7,620 nucleotides of DNA from an uncultured Oscillospiraceae bacterium (GTDB lineage Bacteria > Bacillota > Clostridia > Oscillospirales > Acutalibacteraceae), in assembly GCA_900555705.1 (NCBI GenBank), contig USLV01000052.1, positions 1 to 7,620 on the forward strand, given 5' to 3'. Every line of letters starts with the position of its first letter. Within the stretch, counting starts at the first letter, position 1. The translations under genes were made by a program, and so were the position numbers. Of this stretch, positions 6,330 through 7,620 are shown piece after piece. A model generated the notes under the pieces. The model made no database searches. It worked only from the letters and a program-made list of their open reading frames with translations, and had not been told where the DNA came from.

Positions 6330-6743
6330 CTATCGCTTCCCTGCCCGTCGGCGAAGGATCAAGAGCAGCATGACCAGTCCTACCGCCAGCGAAATATGGC
6401 CAATACCGGACACACCGGCAATCGCCGCATCCATGCCGCGACTGAGTGGCAGTGACAACGTCTCCGCAATACCGCGCCAGAGCAGTCCACCGGTCATCAC
6501 CAGCACTCCGGCGTTATAAAGCCAGTAAGCGGGCCAAAAGGAACGCGCTTCCATAATTTTCAGCCGATCCTGAAAAAGCGCCAGCAGCAAAAACATCAGC
6601 ATACCGAGCACAAACAGATGCAGATGTACAAATGCCAGACGTCCGCCTGACGTCCCGTGAAATTTCGTAAACTCCCGGTAAAACACGCCGCCGGCCAGTG
6701 CCAGCACAGCATAGAATAACGCGGTATGAAACAGCTTTTTCAT
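6330..6743 (-). CDS. DUF2871 family four-helix membrane protein
   Basis: A 137-residue membrane protein that I match to the DUF2871 family by its N-terminal half (ALAGGVFYREFTKFHG, about 15-30, then FVHLHLFVLGM, 38-48). Four hydrophobic helices are likely at about 7-22, 37-57, 72-90 and 106-130, with a basic C-terminus (RRRAGKR) probably facing the cytoplasm. Histidines H40 and H42 at the start of helix 2 and H116 in helix 4 recall haem- or metal-binding membrane proteins, but no such activity is established here. The function is unknown. The start is well supported: AAGGAGG lies 7 bases before the ATG at 6743-6741. It follows the scfB stop by 21 bases and precedes the YjbR-like gene by one base, so these are almost certainly cotranscribed. 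Confidence 0.85.
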   Translation of the reverse strand: MKKLFHTALFYAVLALAGGVFYREFTKFHGTSGGRLAFVHLHLFVLGMLMFLLLALFQDRLKIMEARSFWPAYWLYNAGVLVMTGGLLWRGIAETLSLPLSRGMDAAIAGVSGIGHISLAVGLVMLLLILRRRAGKR

Positions 6744-6764
6744 GAAGAAGCCTCCTTATTGGAG

Positions 6765-7585
6765 TCAGGGCTTTTCAAATGCCTCCGCAACCTTCAGCAT
6801 AATCGCACATTCGATGCGCTTGCGGTGCAGCTCACAGCCCATCTGATACACACCGGTGATACTGCCGGTCGCATGGTAAGCATTGGCCGCGCAGCCGCCG
6901 CTGCAATACATACGCGCAAAACAGTCGCGACATTCCTCATGCGCATAGATATTGCAGCGCTTGAACTCATCCTGCACAGCCGTATTGGTCACACCATCAA
7001 ATACATTGCCGAGCAAATAGGCGGTATCACCTACAAACTGATGGCAGGGATAGAGATCACCCCACGGCGTAACAGCCATGTATTCCGTTCCCACTCCGCA
7101 GCCGGAGATACGCTTGACAACACAGGGGCCGCCAGTCAGATCAATCATGTAGTGGAAGAAGGTAAAGCCCTCTCCCTTCTGGTTCCGGTGCAGCATCTCC
7201 GCTGCCAACCGGTCATATTCCGCACAGAGTACCGGCAGGTCTTCCTCGCGAAGCGCATAGTCGGCAGAGGGCGGCGCCACCACCGGTTCAATGGAAATCT
7301 GCTTGAAGCCGAGATCGGCCATATGCAGAATGTCGCTTGCAAAATCCGTGTTGTAGTGCGTATAGGTACCACGGATATAATAATTTTCCTGCCCGCGGCT
7401 CTCCGCCATCTTCTGGAATTTCGGCAAAATGAGATCATAGCTGCCCTTGCCGTTGCGGGTGGTACGCAGCCGGTCATGCACTTCCTTCCTGCCATCCAGA
7501 CTCAGCACCACATTGCTCATTTCCCGATTGGCAAATTCCATCACTTCGTCGTCCAGCAGCACACCGTTGGTGGTCAGTGTAAAGC
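6765..7585 (-). CDS. scfB: SCIFF-peptide radical SAM/SPASM maturase, 5'-truncated by the fragment end
   Basis: The visible part is 272 residues of a protein usually near 450; the N-terminal part with the CxxxCxxC radical SAM cluster motif lies off the right end. In Clostridia this enzyme (also called CteB) installs thioether cross-links in the cysteine-rich SCIFF peptide, using S-adenosylmethionine and three Fe-S clusters. Visible core: FTLTTNG at the cut end, SLDGRKEVHD, QENYYIRGTYTHYN, and ADLGFKQISIEPVVAP. The C-terminal SPASM region then follows: GCGVGTEYMAVTPWGDLYPC, CRDCFARMYCSGGCAANAY, and GCELHRKRIECAIM near the end. Ten cysteines lie in the last ~120 residues, as expected for two auxiliary clusters. 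A GTG at 7562 can look like a start but is an internal valine, since homology continues upstream to 7585. The SCIFF peptide gene (scfA), normally just upstream, would be outside the window. Confidence 0.93.
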
Positions 7586-7620
7586 CTGTCTCTTATACAC
7601 ATCTGACGCTGCCGACGAAG
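7586..7620 (-). other. Synthetic Nextera Read 1 adapter, reverse complement (not genomic)
   Basis: Bases 7586-7618 are the exact reverse complement of the Read 1 adapter at 17-49, beginning with the mosaic end CTGTCTCTTATACACATCT. The final AG (7619-7620) equals the reverse complement of the last two index bases at 15-16, so both ends carry the same P5-side construct. Genomic sequence stops at 7585. Confidence 0.98.

Noticed and set aside
7560..7562. GTG as the start of the radical SAM gene
   Set aside because: Family-typical sequence (FTLTTNG) continues upstream to the adapter junction, and the essential cluster-binding N-terminal domain must precede it.
15..7620. Terminal inverted repeats suggesting a transposon or linear replicon
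   Set aside because: The repeats are exact Nextera adapter sequence, including the Tn5 mosaic end used in library kits. No transposase is encoded and the edge genes are simply cut.

Overview
The window looks like one cloned or tagmented DNA molecule, not an arbitrary slice of a genome. Bases 1-49 are synthetic Illumina Nextera sequence (tail of P5, an 8-base index and the Read 1/Tn5 mosaic-end adapter). Bases 7586-7620 are the same adapter in reverse complement. The biological insert is therefore 50-7585, and the genes at both edges are cut exactly where the adapters begin.

The insert is GC-rich, densely coded and reads as a spore-forming anaerobic member of the Clostridia, probably a high-GC Oscillospiraceae/Ruminococcaceae-type gut bacterium. 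The evidence is a SpoVAF/GerA-family spore germination protein, a SCIFF-peptide radical SAM maturase (a marker of Clostridia), a class I (iron-sulfur) fumarase beta subunit, a YdbC/PC4-like protein, and strong AGGAGG-type ribosome binding sites. Taxonomy is inferred from gene content only.

Layout, left to right. (1) A plus-strand cluster, 50-1423: the 3' part of an unrecognised coiled-coil protein whose last ~50 codons appear to be in another frame, then a fumarase beta subunit (ATGA overlap with that displaced frame), then a YdbC-like ssDNA-binding protein, closed by a hairpin terminator at 1438-1470. (2) uppP (plus, 1510-2340), with a strong terminator at 2353-2383. (3) spoVAF (minus, 2389-3843), convergent with uppP. 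(4) A PiT-family phosphate transporter (plus, 3925-4980), divergent from spoVAF across an 81-base spacer that holds a possible sigma-G promoter for spoVAF. (5) A minus-strand cluster entering from the right: truncated scfB, a DUF2871 membrane protein, a YjbR/MmcQ-family protein and a cysteine-synthase-like PLP enzyme, with gaps of 21, 1 and 35 bases and one shared terminator at 4992-5017.

Functionally this is mostly housekeeping and lifestyle content: C4-acid metabolism, recycling of the cell-wall lipid carrier, spore germination, phosphate uptake, and a RiPP-maturase/cysteine-synthesis cluster. I found no tRNA, rRNA, CRISPR array, insertion sequence, prophage or defence system. No stretch over 300 bases lacks a gene. 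The points most worth checking are the adapter ends, the apparent frameshift near 459-475, and the scfB-DUF2871-yjbR-cysK gene order with its atypical cysteine synthase. I do not see a clearly new biological system.
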